A stretch of 64,000 nucleotides of DNA. It comes from Atherix ibis. Its lineage: Eukaryota; Arthropoda; Insecta; Diptera; Athericidae. Where the stretch lies: assembly GCA_958298945.1 (NCBI GenBank), contig OY282606.1, forward strand, positions 52,713,920 to 52,777,919, given 5' to 3'. Below the pieces are notes generated by a model, which did no database searches, was not told the DNA's origin, and saw nothing but the letters and a program-made list of their open reading frames with translations. Positions 20,616 through 31,908 of the stretch are shown one piece after another (positions within the stretch are counted from its first letter, which is position 1; every line of letters begins with the position of its first letter). A program made the position numbers and the translations under genes.

Positions 20616-21120
20616 CATACATGCGTTAAATGTTTAGTCATGAGAACACAGTCGCTCCTATGGAGCACATAGCGGCACCAGAAAACTCCGTTAACTCTCC
20701 TCCGTCTGCCTCTGCCCTGGGTTCCTGCCTGAGGTACGGTCTTGAGGTACGGTCCGGATGCTTCCGTGAACTCTCTTTCATCTGCTTCTGCCTTTGGGTT
20801 TTTGCCTGCGGTACGGTCTTGGGTTTTCGCCTGAGGTACGGTTTTTGCCCTGAGTACGATGAAAGCCAAATGAGTTCTTGTCTGAGGTACGGTCCGGTTG
20901 ATTCTTCTTGTGCTGTTTCTTGATAAGGTGGTTTTTATAGCTTGCGGCTTATCAGACCAGCGAAGCAACCTCCAGTGACGTTGGGGGACCATACGGACTA
21001 CATATTATAAGGCTTGTAGTCAGGCCTTTCACCCCGGCACCAATGCCGAGATGGCGGCAGCGGGAATCGAACCCGCCACCTACCGAGTGTGAGTCGGTCA
21101 CCTTGACCATTGCACCACAC
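20528..21120 (-). mobile_element. tRNA-headed SINE inserted in the mariner
   Basis: On the minus strand it starts near 21120 with a tRNA-like head, has a body of about 430 bp, an A-run of 29 (20583-20611), about 45 bp more and a terminal A-run near 20528-20538. The body holds five copies of (GAGG or GCGG)TACGGT on the plus strand (20731, 20744, 20808, 20833, 20884) and one degenerate copy, in a partial duplication of about 90 bp. No clear target-site duplication is visible: mariner sequence CCTGCAAG ends at one side and ATC.GCAAGTTGC resumes at the other. SINEs depend on LINE enzymes for mobility. A long frame on the minus strand (20558-20992) with TVPQ repeats is a product of the body repeats, not a gene. 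Confidence 0.75.
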
Positions 21121-21121
21121 T
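21050..21121 (-). promoter_or_regulatory. tRNA-related SINE head with RNA polymerase III A and B boxes
   Basis: Minus strand: A-box-like TGGTGCAATGG (21117-21107) and perfect B box GGTTCGATTCC (21073-21063), 33 bases apart. A five-pair stem around loop CTCACAC would place anticodon CAC (valine) in the loop, and the T stem GCGGG/CCCGC is intact. The acceptor halves do not pair, so it is a tRNA-derived promoter, not a functional tRNA gene. Confidence 0.75.
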
Positions 21122-21992
21122 TGCAGGTAATATTCCTTATTGACCGTGCTACCCTGTGGTAAGAACTCATGATGCACTACACCCCTGAAATCGAAGAAAA
21201 CGGTAAGCAAAACCTTCACATTCGACCGAACTTAACGCACTTTTTTCGGTCTTGGCTCGTGCGGCAGCTTCCATTGGGATGATTGAGCTTTGGTTTCCAC
21301 GTCATAACCATAAACTCATGATTCGTTACCAGTTATGACCCTCTGGAGCAAATTTGGGTGGTCACGGGCAAATTCCAACAACTCCTTAGCAATGTTAATG
21401 CGATGCTGTTTTTGGTCGAAATTGAACAATTTTGGTACGAATTTCGCGGCGACCCGTCTCACGCACAAATCATTGGTAAAAATCGAATATCACGAGCCAA
21501 TCGATATGTTTAAGTCCTCAGCAACTTGTCTACCGGTGATTCGACGATTGGCCAATACTATTTTCTTCACTTCATCAATGTTTTCGTCTGTTGTTGACGT
21601 GCTCGGGCGTCCGGTACACTTTTCGTCGTTCACATCTTCTCGGCCCTCTGAGAACATTTTGTACCACCGATAAACGTTGCTTCGGTCCAAGATAGCTTCA
21701 CCATATGCCACAGTCAATATTTGGAATGCGCTTGCGCAATTAATTTTGTTTTTCACACATATTTGATACAGATTCGTTGATCCATTTTTTGGAATGGGCA
21801 AAAATCGAAGACGAGCCAAAACATGTGCAAGCGAAGGAGCTGTCAAAAATTAACTGAACATTCAAAATGGACGAACTTGTCGGCTTAAGTGAGAGATATG
21901 AGTACCAACATAACGCCACAAAAAATCGAAAATCGAATATACGTAAGCCGCGGATATTCAAAATTCGCGATACTTTTTGAACAGACCTCGTA

Positions 21993-24639
21993 TTTAATAT
22001 ACTAAAATCGCCGGTAGAGTCTTGTACTCGATTCTGTCTTGACACACGCAGAAAGAAGATGTAGTTATTATCATCTCTGCAATTACAAATAAAAAGTATT
22101 TAAAATATTTGTAATTATTTTGTTCTTCTCTTTTTCTCTTTGAAGGATATTTCTCTCTACACCATTTGTTGTTCTCTTAGATTTTGCATCCTCATCCCGA
22201 CTTTTGTCTATTTATCAATTTTATTTATTATGAACTTTATTAGGTCATCAGAAGATTCAAGCTACTTTGATGAAACATTTTTTTTATTTCTTCAGATATA
22301 ATCAAGACTTGCTTATCGATTGTTTTTAGATTTATATCTTTTTAGTAGTTATATTTGAATGGTCCCACCTAAATAGCCTATGAAAAATATTAGAAGTTTG
22401 GAAATATAACTGGTGATAATATTTATAATGCATTAAGATTGTAGATTATAAATAATTGGGTAAAGGGATAAACATATTATACTGAAATGGATAAAAACAT
22501 AAGCTAGTTCAATACCATAGGTTTTTGGCTTCTTAAATCAGGCTTCTTTGTAAACTAAGAACATTTTTGGGGCACATCTAAAAGCACAAAATTTTAGACC
22601 TTTTCGACAACTAAGGCCAACATAGAACCAATATGATATTTTAGTGGCAAATTAGTCTTTTCAGGAATGTTGCAAATACTTCTTTTACTACAAATAGAAT
22701 TAGCATCTATTTAGTCATTTTATAGCTCAAAGCCATCATGACCCTCCGACTAGGGGCTTAACACCATACCTCAGAGGATGAGCGAAAGTAAACTTTTGGG
22801 ACTCCCTGATTTTATAGTACCGATTCATTATCTCGGGTGGAACTGAGTCACTGACAATCACTAGCTACAGAGTATGTGAACTTCTGATTAATGAATTGTA
22901 GCTTCTATACACCATGAGTTGTCATAGAAAGCTATGAAATTACATGTGGATTAAATGTCAACTCACATGAAGCATGGTCGTGGCACTACAAAATGACCTC
23001 TAGCACTTATCTCAGATATCTTACATACATACATACTTACAATTACCAGTGAATAACTTCCAAATATGTTTTAATAGAGAATATTTGGGGTTTTTTTAAT
23101 TTAAAATTATTCCCAACCGCATTCCAAGAAAGCCTAAGGCAATTTCCACATTCACCGAAAATGTAACAAAACTGATTTCCTGTATGCTTAAAAGTCTTTT
23201 CAGATTAGTACGTTCAAAAGTAAAAATTTTATGTTTTGGTCGTATTTACAGCATAAAATCTTCTTAGTGGTAAGAAGGCAAAAGACATTTTTATGGGAAT
23301 TTTTTCGATTAAAGTTTGTTACACAAAATAACGGTACGAATCCAAAAATTCTTAAAAAATCGTACCTTCCTTCGATTACCTAAATTGCCCATACTTTGGA
23401 TGATTCCTTTCTACTGAAGTAAAATTTTATTTTAAATTAAATATAATTTAAGAGTACACTTTATATACCATTCATTTCAAGATTTTCTTCTGTTAAAGGA
23501 ATAAAAACTGCAGAAAAAGGAGTAGAAAAAACTCATAATATTTCAGAACGCGTTTGTTCGAGTTTTTTGCTCAAATAATTTCATCGTAATTTTTTGTTGG
23601 TAAGTCTTTCAAATTACCCATCAGCCCTTGAGCCCCTGTAGCCAAGATCCTTGCCACTGTAAGAAATACCCACTCAATTACATACCTACAAAAGATATCG
23701 CGTATCATTACTCTGGCAACACATTATTTGTTCAAGCAATTAATATGTGTTTGCTTTTATGGCAATGCAGAAATTACGATCGTTAAAATATTCTGTGCGT
23801 TTCCTTCCGTATTTATTATGCGCTTCAATTTCACATACTATTATTATCATTATTATTATAATCATTATTGTTATCATTATTAGTAAAAGATTGACTGAAC
23901 CGATTGCGATCCATATTATTACAAAACCAGAAGATATTGGGGTCTTTGCATCATGCCAATATTGGTAAGACTTCTCAGTCGACAGTAATTATGCGAATTA
24001 TTATGAATTTACGATGCTGCAATTTCGTTATTTACGAGTACGAGTATGATTCCTCTTTGAATTTTCCCTGTCAGTTGATACAATTTGCACAAATATCAGC
24101 AAATAAGCTCGTTTATGGTAGAATTTTCTATCAGCAAATTATAAATATAATTTTATGATTTTGCACGTTTCATTTTTCTTAAATTTTTCTTATTAAATTT
24201 TTGGATTTTGAAATATTCTTTTTCATGATTTCTTTTGCTATTTTTTTTTTTTAATTTTGGTTTACAATTGAATAAATTTAATATAATAACGCTTTTGAAA
24301 TACAGAATTATTAATATAATCGCAAAGCTTAACAAACCAATAATATTCCTTCCTATAATTTAAAAAGCTTTTGAAAATGTATTTCTACATCGCTTACATC
24401 TTCTATTCAAATCGTCATATTTAGTTCCTAACTATTAATTCAGTTTCGTTGGTTTTCTTGATCCTTTTCAGAAAAAAAGTATATTTTTGCTTTTGACTAA
24501 GTCTGGCACATGAACTTATCCTGAAAATTTAACAGGATATTTTCTTTCATCTATTACCTAGTAATAAAATCATTTCTTTCAAACTATCACTGCCATGTAA
24601 ATTAATTCAATGAACTATTAAATGTCTCTCTTAATTCGC
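21993..24639. other. Unique A+T-rich DNA, no gene recognised
   Basis: About 2.6 kb with no family match on either strand. It includes TACA repeats near 23022-23036 and the ATT microsatellite at 23837-23882. Confidence 0.55.
23837..23882. repeat. ATT/ATC microsatellite
   Basis: Interrupted TATTATTATCATTATTATTA-type run. The Ile-rich frame covering it is not a gene. Confidence 0.8.
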
Positions 24640-24644
24640 TGGGG

Positions 24645-24725
24645 TGCCACAGGGAAGTCTACTTAGACCACTTATATACAACACTTAATGATATAGCCTA
24701 CCTTGCATCAAGTAAAAATCCCCAG
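24645..24725 (+). pseudogene. Tiny jockey-like reverse transcriptase fragment
   Basis: Translates AGVPQGSLLRPLIYNT, stop, then NDIAYLAS after a frameshift. GVPQGS.LGP.LYN is the conserved block just before the YADD motif in LINE reverse transcriptases. Nothing recognisable lies upstream or downstream, so this is a small relic. Confidence 0.5.
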
Positions 24726-24804
24726 AATTCTCTGTCACTATACTAGAAGGCAACCTTTTTTCTAAAAAGCTTTGATATTCCCAAAAGAAACTTATAATCT
24801 TTTA

Positions 24805-24878
24805 GGGTTGACTTATTAGGATAAGGATTGACTTATTAGAACAAGGATCAGCGTATAGGGCTGACTTATTAGGATAAC
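24805..24878 (+). repeat. Short tandem repeat, unit about 19-20 bp
   Basis: Four imperfect units around TTGACTTATTAGGATAAGG. The third is shortened and diverged (GATCAGCGTATAGGG). Confidence 0.7.
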
Positions 24879-24879
24879 T

Positions 24880-25583
24880 ATCTGCCACCTCCAAGAAGAA
24901 GATGCCTACTCCAAGTTAAAATAAACAGTTCCATTTGCCTCGGCGAGGGTGTTAAAATAAAGGGAAGGATTTTCGACGTGAGCTTTTCACAAATGGATCA
25001 GTTAACATCTGGAATTTGTGAAGGTGAATTGATTTACTATTCAAGACCATATTCCAATCGGTAAGCTTATGATTAAAATTTTAGTTCAATTTCTTCATAT
25101 CAGAGGTCGATGCTTTTTCAATTAATGACGGTTTGGAGTTTATTTTTACTTAAAACTTAAAAGAAATGAATCTGGTTTCAACAGAGGTGGCGCCACTTGC
25201 TATTAAAAAGAGAAATTCGATGGATTTTTATTTCTAAATACAGAGAAATTATATAACCTACCTGAAGATCATGAGATAGAAAAGCCTCTTTATTTTTAAG
25301 AGAGTGATGAAATATTGAATTTTTTGTATTTAAAATTATGCTTCCAAATAAAAATAAATAATAAAATTTCAATAAATCAATGTGTTCTTAATTTTTTAGA
25401 TATTCTTTGGATATTTTAGGCCCGCTGATATTCATTAAAGTAGCGTACTTGATCCCAATCCCTGTAGCATAAATACCAGCACACAATATGTCACAATTTC
25501 GTTTTATATCTATTTGTATTCCTATATGGTTCCGAAATCGTTTTCATAATACTTCAAGATAAAATTTTATCTTTTCAAAATTT
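24880..25583. other. Unique DNA, no gene recognised
   Basis: About 0.7 kb between the tandem repeat and the chimeric mariner. No family match. Confidence 0.5.
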
Positions 25584-26225
25584 CAGAGGGTCATAACTGA
25601 TGGCGAATCATGAGTTTATGGTTATGACGTAGAAACTAAAGCTCAATCATCCCAATGAAAGCTGCCGCACGAGCCAAGAGGCCGAAAAAAGCGCGCCAAG
25701 TTCGGTCGAATGTGAAGGATTTGCTTACAGTTTTCTTCGATTGCAGGAGCATGATGCATCATGAGTTCTTGCCACAGGGTAGAACACTCAATAAAGAATA
25801 TTACCTGCAAGTTATGCGCAAGTTGCGTGAAGCAATCCGCCGGAAATACCCGGATTTGTGGTTTTGCACCATGATAACGCCCCTGCTCACGCATAGTTAC
25901 TTGTGCGAGAATTTTTGGCCCAAAACCACACACTAATAATGCTTCAGCCACCGTATTCCCTAGATCTGGCCCACTGTGACTTTTTCTTGTTCCCGAAACA
26001 GATTCTTTGATCCATTTTTTGGAATGGGCAAAAATCGAAGACGAGCAGAAACACGTGGTGCAAGCAAAGCAGCTGTCAAAAATTAACTGAACATCCAAAA
26101 TGGCTGAACTTGTCGGCATAAGTACGAGATATGAGTACCAACATAACGTCACAAAAAATATCGAAAATCAAATATACGTAACCCGCGGAAATTCAAAATT
26201 CGCGATACTTTTTGAACAGACCTCG
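25584..26225. mobile_element. Second chimeric mariner (type 1), mirror orientation
   Basis: Starts mid-gene near CAGAGGGTCATAACTG and reads plus-strand coding: KAAARAKRPKKARQVRSNVK, DLLTVFFDCRSMMHHEFL, NKEYYLQVMRKLREAIRRKY, then a decayed HHDNAPAH region, YSLDLAH and CDFFLF. At about 26000 it joins inverted 5' sequence (minus-strand MDQRICF-like codons, 5' leader and terminal repeat), ending GAACAGACCTCG at 26225. TG rather than TA follows. The junction is the same as in 15400-16000, and both copies break off at almost the same internal point. Confidence 0.75.
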
Positions 26226-26229
26226 TGTA

Positions 26230-26720
26230 AGGAACATTTATTTTTAAGAGCGCAAGTTTTTTGGTGACATAAAGCATTTTAGGAGGGTCGAGGAGTAGTG
26301 GAAAACAATTCTCGGTCGGTGTGCCCCTTCACATCGAAAACTATTCAAAATCTGGAGTAATACGATTAACAATGAATATGATGTGTGATAAGTTGAAAGG
26401 CTCAAAAAAATGACTTTTTGAGTCAGATCGATAATCAAAAAGTCATTGCAGACACTTGGATGCTCCACCATCGCAACGAATTGTTGTTGGAAGAAGGGAT
26501 TCTTGTAATTTTCCAAGCCCTCTTTTCATCTGATTTAAGTCAGTAGATTTTTTTTTCTCCAAAGTCAAAAGAAGCGTAATGAAGTAGCTGAAGATGCTTC
26601 TAGTTGACGGCTTCCAGCATAGCTACGAAGAGTGCATACAATGACGCCCCCGATGTATAGCTACACAAGCGAACTACTTTGAATGAAATAATATTGCTAC
26701 ATGAAAATAAAATAGAATTA
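26230..26720 (+). pseudogene. Mariner deletion remnant M2
   Basis: Translated pieces in shifting frames: RAQVFW.HKAF.EGR, VENNSRSVCPFTSKTI, LTMNM joined closely to (E)RLKK, DTWMLHH, NELLLEEGIL and D FFFSKVKRS, then a C-terminal CIATQANYFE. This order matches a mariner of the same lineage as M1, M3, M4 and M5, with the internal region including the first catalytic Asp deleted. A 13-bp fold-back (26409-26447) is inserted. It begins right after the end of the chimeric mariner. Confidence 0.6.
26409..26447. repeat. 13-bp inverted repeat inside remnant M2
   Basis: AATGACTTTTTGA (26409-26421) and TCAAAAAGTCATT (26435-26447) are exact reverse complements with a 13-base spacer. M3 and M5 lack the extra 11-13 bases at this point. 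Confidence 0.85.
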
Positions 26721-26724
26721 TAGC

Positions 26725-27129
26725 AACAAAAAAAGCATAGCATTACTAAAAGCTTTACTTTAATCAAATTCTTGAAAAACAAATTATTTTCCAAATAGGA
26801 AATGTTTCCATTTATGTGTGTAAAGAGCAGTTGAATTGATCAGGACCTTAAAATTTCTTTGGTAGTTTATTTTCCTATAAGTTTAAATTTTCCCGCTAGT
26901 TGTCTATCACATTTTACCCTGAAAGGCAACACCAGTGTCTCAACAAAATATGATTATATGAATTTATGTGTCTGAAACAAGAGTCAAAAAAGGGCCAAAA
27001 CCATAAAGTGGTTCTCTGGCTCTTGTCCTAGATATGAAAATATATTTTAAAGTAAAATGCCAATAGAATTTTAACATAATAATTCAATAAAAAGATTTTT
27101 AATTAATCTATAGTAATATTAGTGATAAT
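26725..27129. other. Unique A+T-rich DNA, no gene recognised
   Basis: About 400 bp, possibly including the decayed 3' tail of M2. Nothing else was recognised. Confidence 0.5.
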
Positions 27130-27131
27130 TA

Positions 27132-28112
27132 CCAGGTGTGGGGTAGCACCTCCCAGGTGAGTGTCTCCAAGTAGTTTCGGAACATTTTTAACGTGTGCGA
27201 TGGTGCGTTGTCGTGGAGGAAAATCAGCTTGTCATGTCTTTGTTGATAATCCGTCCTTTTTTCACACAGAGCACGGTGCAATTTGATCAGTTATTGGTAG
27301 TAGTAGTCGGCATTGACAGTTTCATCAGGTTTCAGCATCTCATAGTAGACGATATCCTGCTGATCCCCCCAAACACATAGTATCGTCTTCTGTCCGAAGC
27401 GATTTGATCTTGCGAAAGATGTTGATGGTTGGCCGGGATCAACCCACGATTTCTTGCGTTCAGGATTCTCGAAATATATTCACTTTTCATCGCCTATCAC
27501 AATCCGATGCAGGAAAAACTTTCTTTTTTGTCTGGCGAGCAAGATTTCGCATGTGTTTTGGCGTCGCTCCATCTGCCTATCGTTCAATTCATGCGGCACC
27601 CATTTTTTGATCTTTTCAATCTTCCCCATGGCACGCAGATGCATGGAAATGGCTGGTTGAGTAACACCCAATTGCTCCGGGAGCATTTTTTGCAATTTGG
27701 CTTCGTCCAAAAGAGCCTGCAATTGATGGTCCTCAACCATCCTAGGCCGATTTTCCCGCTTCTTGTCCCACAAGTCAAAATTGCCGTCTTTGAACTGACG
27801 AAATCAATCTTGGCACGTTGTTTCCGATAAAGCATTGTTACCATAGGCCTCCATAAGTATTCGATGCGATTCGGCAGCCGATTTCTTTAAATTGAAGCGG
27901 AAAAGCAGAGCTTCCCGCATATTCTCTATTTCTGGCATAAAACTAGACATGATTACCAAAGAAAAAATGTATTTTGTTGTACGAATTTGCTGACAATGTG
28001 CACTGATTAATGTTAACAGATGTCAAACTCATTAAAAAAAAGTATGGCGTGCCCATTGTAGCTTAATACGCTCACTCACGCCATCTATAACCAATTTAAG
28101 CTATACCCCTGG
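27132..28112 (-). mobile_element. Mos1-like mariner, copy E, with 3' internal deletion
   Basis: The left end keeps only CCAGGTGT (27132-27139) after TA (27130-27131), then jumps straight to transposase coding sequence. The right end is CCAGGGGTATAGC on the minus strand, followed by TA (28113-28114). It shares the rare right-end variant and the following 694 bp with copy A. Confidence 0.85.
27140..27950 (-). pseudogene. Mos1-like mariner transposase lacking its C-terminus
   Basis: This copy has the best N-terminus of the lineage: ATG complement at 27948-27950 opens MSSFMPEIENMREALLFRFN, closely like the Mos1 N-terminus, followed by LKKSAAESHR. Next come QLGVTQPAISMHLRAMGKIE (second helix-turn-helix), WVPHELNDRQMERR and a frame with a stop: GDEK then TGA where Trp (TGG) is expected. 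The second catalytic Asp in FLHDNAPSH is present. The deletion removes everything after VLPH, including the third Asp. One frameshift lies near 27780 and other damage near 27700. Confidence 0.8.
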
Positions 28113-28806
28113 TATTCTAATAATAATAATAAGGAAAAATACCACTAGTTGCTCAACTCACTCCTTTTGCTATATTTATTTTTTCCGTAATTATGGCTAG
28201 TTTTTTTCTGTTGAAGTCTTTTCATTTTGTAAAGTTCATAATCAAATAAATAAATAAACAATATTTTAAAATAAATACTTACTATTATATTAAGTCATTC
28301 GTTAACGATATACATAAATGGTGGTGTCTCCTTTTTTCTTCACTGCGAGATTAAGAGTAGACCATCACAGAATATTTGCTTTCTTGTAAGATAACAAATA
28401 GCAATAAAAACAAAATTGTGAGGCCCTAATCTTTTCAAATATTCTCAGACTTTAGGTTTTAATAAGATTTAATCTGTTTAGAATTTTAAAAATAAATACG
28501 AAGCACTTAACAAAATCCATTTCAAAATAAGTTATTCGCTCAAATGGATCACGTAACGAAAATTTAAAAAAGAAAAATAAAACATTCGCTTGAGTGCAAA
28601 GCGATAGTCCATGAACATATTTTGGATAAAAAAAGGCATCCAAAAATATAAAAAAAAAATGCCTAGAATATTACCAAATAAAACGGTGGAGTAAAAAATT
28701 GAACGATTTTTGAAAGCCAAATTGTATACTATTTTTATTAGAAATTCGTTTTGATTGCGTTGTAAGGCACTTTTATAAACATTTTTATCTCAAAAGCATT
28801 ACGATT
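28113..28806. repeat. 694-bp flank duplicated with the mariner right end (copy 2)
   Basis: Nearly identical to 7203-7892 with about nine differences, one of them a 4-bp insertion. It ends at ACGATT, after which unrelated sequence begins. No second mariner end follows in this copy. Confidence 0.9.
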
Positions 28807-31800
28807 CGTTTCCTTTCTCTCAACAAAGAGCAAAAGAACCAAAAAAAAAAAAACATTCTCATTTATCGAAGTAATCTTTATCGCTAAGAAAGATTATACT
28901 CAGACTGGTATGGGTGTGTGGGAGTTCAAGTATAAAGTCAATCTTAAATCGTGGCAAAAGAAGAAGAGGGCAATCTTCGACAAGCGCAATATCAAAATCC
29001 ATAAAAGAAAACTTCTATTAAGGAGTGCGTTTCCTTTCTGAGATAATATCAAATGTCTTGGATTCAGCTCCTCCAAAGTATTTCTGTTATCGTTTTAATT
29101 TGTTTTATTTTGTATATAAAAGTCTTCTGGGTTGTCTATACTAAGTTTTTAATGCAATTCCAGCCCTGAAATAAAAGATCAACTCTCCCCCAAAAACAGA
29201 TTTCCACTTTGGAATGGTCCCATTTCATTTTCTTGGGCTATGACTGCGATAGTAAGTAAGTACGTAATTTTGTGCATGAGGAATTCGTATTTTTTTGCAA
29301 GAACTCCCCAAGAATCCTAAATGGGATCAGACATGAACTGAATCGAAATGAAATAACTCGCAATTGGATGGTTTGGGATGGTTTGGATTGGGATGAATTT
29401 GATACCATTCTCTGCGCGTTCACATTGTGTCCGTATTGTATTCGGTAACGACTGCTACTTGGATAAACATTTTATTCTCGAAGGATTTAAAGGATGTTTG
29501 CAATAAGACCATCCGTGAATTGTAAGAAAACGGGAGCATCCAGGCTATACAAACAGTTATTTTTATGAGATTTATTTGTGGAAAAGTCTTTTATTACAAG
29601 ATTTGAAGAAATTGTTTTAAAAATGAAAGTCAGTTCTATGATTATGTTTTTTCCTTGTTGCTATTTTATTTAGTTTTGTTAGTGTTTTTTTTTTACTTTA
29701 TAATTTATTTGCTTGTTATTCTAAAAGAGAGAAACATTTATCTAGAGCCTTAGGTGGTTTTAACTTTTTTGGATTATAGTCGATTATATTGTTTTAAAAA
29801 TTTTCTTTATTTAAAATAAAATCAAGAAGCTAAGAGTAATTCTAATTTACATGTCAAGCAAGGATTCTTATTATTTATAGTGAAATATAAAAAAATTTAC
29901 AAATTGCTCTCAGTGATTCTAGTTTTATTACTTTTCTGTCAATACTCGTAGAAGTGAATTTTAGTCCTTATGGTCAAATTTTCGAATATAAACATTTAAA
30001 ATCTTATTTATATTTTTATACACATTTTACCTTTATGTACTAGGAAAAATAGGATTCACCTTTCTACATGAACAAAGTTTTATTTAATCTTAACTCTGTC
30101 GTCTAGATTTAATATATATTACCCAATATTTGATCCACATTTAAATATTTTGTTTAAAGTAGGACCTTTATTTTAAAAGTAGTCGTTTTTTTTAAATAGA
30201 TCAAACTTAATAATTAACCTCCCAAGTGATTACAAAATTGTCAATTTTTCATCCAAGCTGTGTTCTTTTTTTAAATCTAATTAAATATTTTTTTATTGAA
30301 ATATTTGCAGCTTTTTATTAATAAATTAATTTACAGATAAAGTTTTTTTATACTAAAGAATACTATTTTTATTTGCATTTAGACGAGTTTTTAGACCACA
30401 CAACGAACAGATTTAACATTTATACTCATAATAGTAGGTCTTATAAACTTATAAACTTGCATTGACGACCACACCGAATATCGTATAGCATAAAAAGTTT
30501 ATGCTTCTGGATTAAATTACACAAACTATTATCAAATAATAAAATTTTATTAGACATTTTCAGAAAGTTTACGAAAAAAATTATGAAAGTTTATAAAGGC
30601 TTTTTTCTGCAGTATTTTTCTTTTTTTGTTTTTACATAAAAGTATATAACTTTCTGTGTTTTTTGAATGAAACTATTTATTTATAATTAACAGAAATATA
30701 TTTTTTCGATAAGAAAATTATGACATATATTGTTAATTTATTATTGAACAAAATTAGTTACAATTTTTTTGCTAAAGTTTTCTTACTGTTATTGTGCACA
30801 TTTTATGATTTTATAAATAGGCAAAAAGAGTTACAATTTTATTGTGAAGAAATTATTATCATATTAAGGATTGTTTTTTATGAAAAGAAAGGAAAAACAG
30901 AGTATTTTATGTCCACTTTTATAAACTGATTTAATTTTAAAGTTTTTAAGTGAAAGTAAAAATTTATTATCTTCGATTAAAACTGTTTTATTATTTTTAT
31001 TGAACGAAATTAATTTTATAGAATTATATTTTCAATGAAATTCATTTAAATTCCATTAAATTCTGTTTATTTTACTATATACATTTATCTATAATTCTGT
31101 ATTATTAAAACTTGACATAATTTGGTAATTTATTCAAACAACCGTCTACCATTTTTTATTGGGTATTTTATACAATGATAAATTTGATCGGAATGAAATT
31201 TTTATTACAATAAGTATGATGGCTAGAGGTCTTTGTGACTCATTCAGGCTAAGTTATTAATTTATGATGAACTGTGTTATTTTACTAATAACCAAATAAC
31301 TAAAGCAGTCCTCAAAATTTCAGTATTACATAATTTATTAAATTCACAATTCTCAAAAAGATAATTAAAACTTATTTGAAATATCCTTAACCATTACGAA
31401 ATAGAGGGACGATTTTATTGGGCAACAAAGGTCATATATTGGTTAGGACTCAACGCTATTTTGATACTCGATTATATCTAGAAAATATGACATTATGATG
31501 TGGGTAGTAAACTGGAAGTATTATCAGGATTTGGTTTTTTTAAAACTGCGGCTGGAGCGGAGCTATAAATAAATTGTTTGTTTCCAAATTTATATACTTT
31601 ATGTTTGGATCAAGATATGGCCAATCCGATAGTAATTTTTAATATCAATCTAGTTTCTCTTCGTTATCAGAAAACTCTCCATACTCCCCATAATCATCCA
31701 TTTATTATCATTGAGAATATTAAAAATAGCGTCATTGATTGAGAAAAATCCAATACAAAATTTGTCTCTATCAGATCGGACAAAATGTAATAATAAAGTT

Positions 31801-31908
31801 GCTCAGGAGTTCATATGAGATGTATGTAAACATAACTTGAATGTTAGTCCCACCTAAACCTTTAAATTCCGATAAGAAAAACTTTGTTTTTGTACTACAT
31901 TATACAAA
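28807..31908. other. Unique A+T-rich DNA, no gene recognised
   Basis: About 3.1 kb. The part from 28900 to 29480 is less A+T-rich. No family match on either strand. The frame at 30720-30929 is low complexity. Confidence 0.55.

Larger units (their letters stand above)
20195..21785 (-). pseudogene. Mariner transposase split by a SINE
   Basis: On the minus strand from ATG (21783-21785): MDQRICIKY, a 1-base frameshift, then CVKNKINCASAFQILTVAYG (first helix-turn-helix), FSEGREDVNDEKCTGRPSTS, NRRITGRQVAEDLNISIGS (second helix-turn-helix), a segment like KFVPKLFNFDQKQHRIN, then ITGNESWVYGYD where GNE replaces GDE so the first catalytic Asp is Asn. It continues through VRSNVKVLLTVFFDFRGVVHH and NKEYYLQ, where the SINE begins. 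After the SINE: a deletion that removes the HHDNAPAH segment, then the PPYSPNW-like third motif and CFEDWKKRW...GDYFEGG. Inactive. Confidence 0.8.
20195..21990 (-). mobile_element. Mariner (type 1) copy, near full length, interrupted by a SINE
   Basis: The right (5') end reads CGAGGTCTGTTCAAAAAGTA on the minus strand, ending at 21990 next to TA (21991-21992). The left (3') end is missing. The element breaks off near 20195 within the C-terminal codons, so no 3' terminal repeat is present. About 590 bp (20528-21120) is a SINE. Without it the mariner is about 1.2 kb, which makes this the most complete type 1 copy in the window. Confidence 0.85.

Noticed and set aside
20558..20992. 144-codon minus-strand frame with repeated TVPQ units
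   Set aside because: It is the translated body of the SINE, ends in a lysine run from the A tail and has no protein-family resemblance.
21050..21121. tRNA-Val(CAC) gene
   Set aside because: The acceptor halves do not pair and it is fused to a SINE body with an A tail, so it is a SINE head.
23747..23968. Ile-rich 73-codon frame
   Set aside because: Product of the ATT microsatellite.
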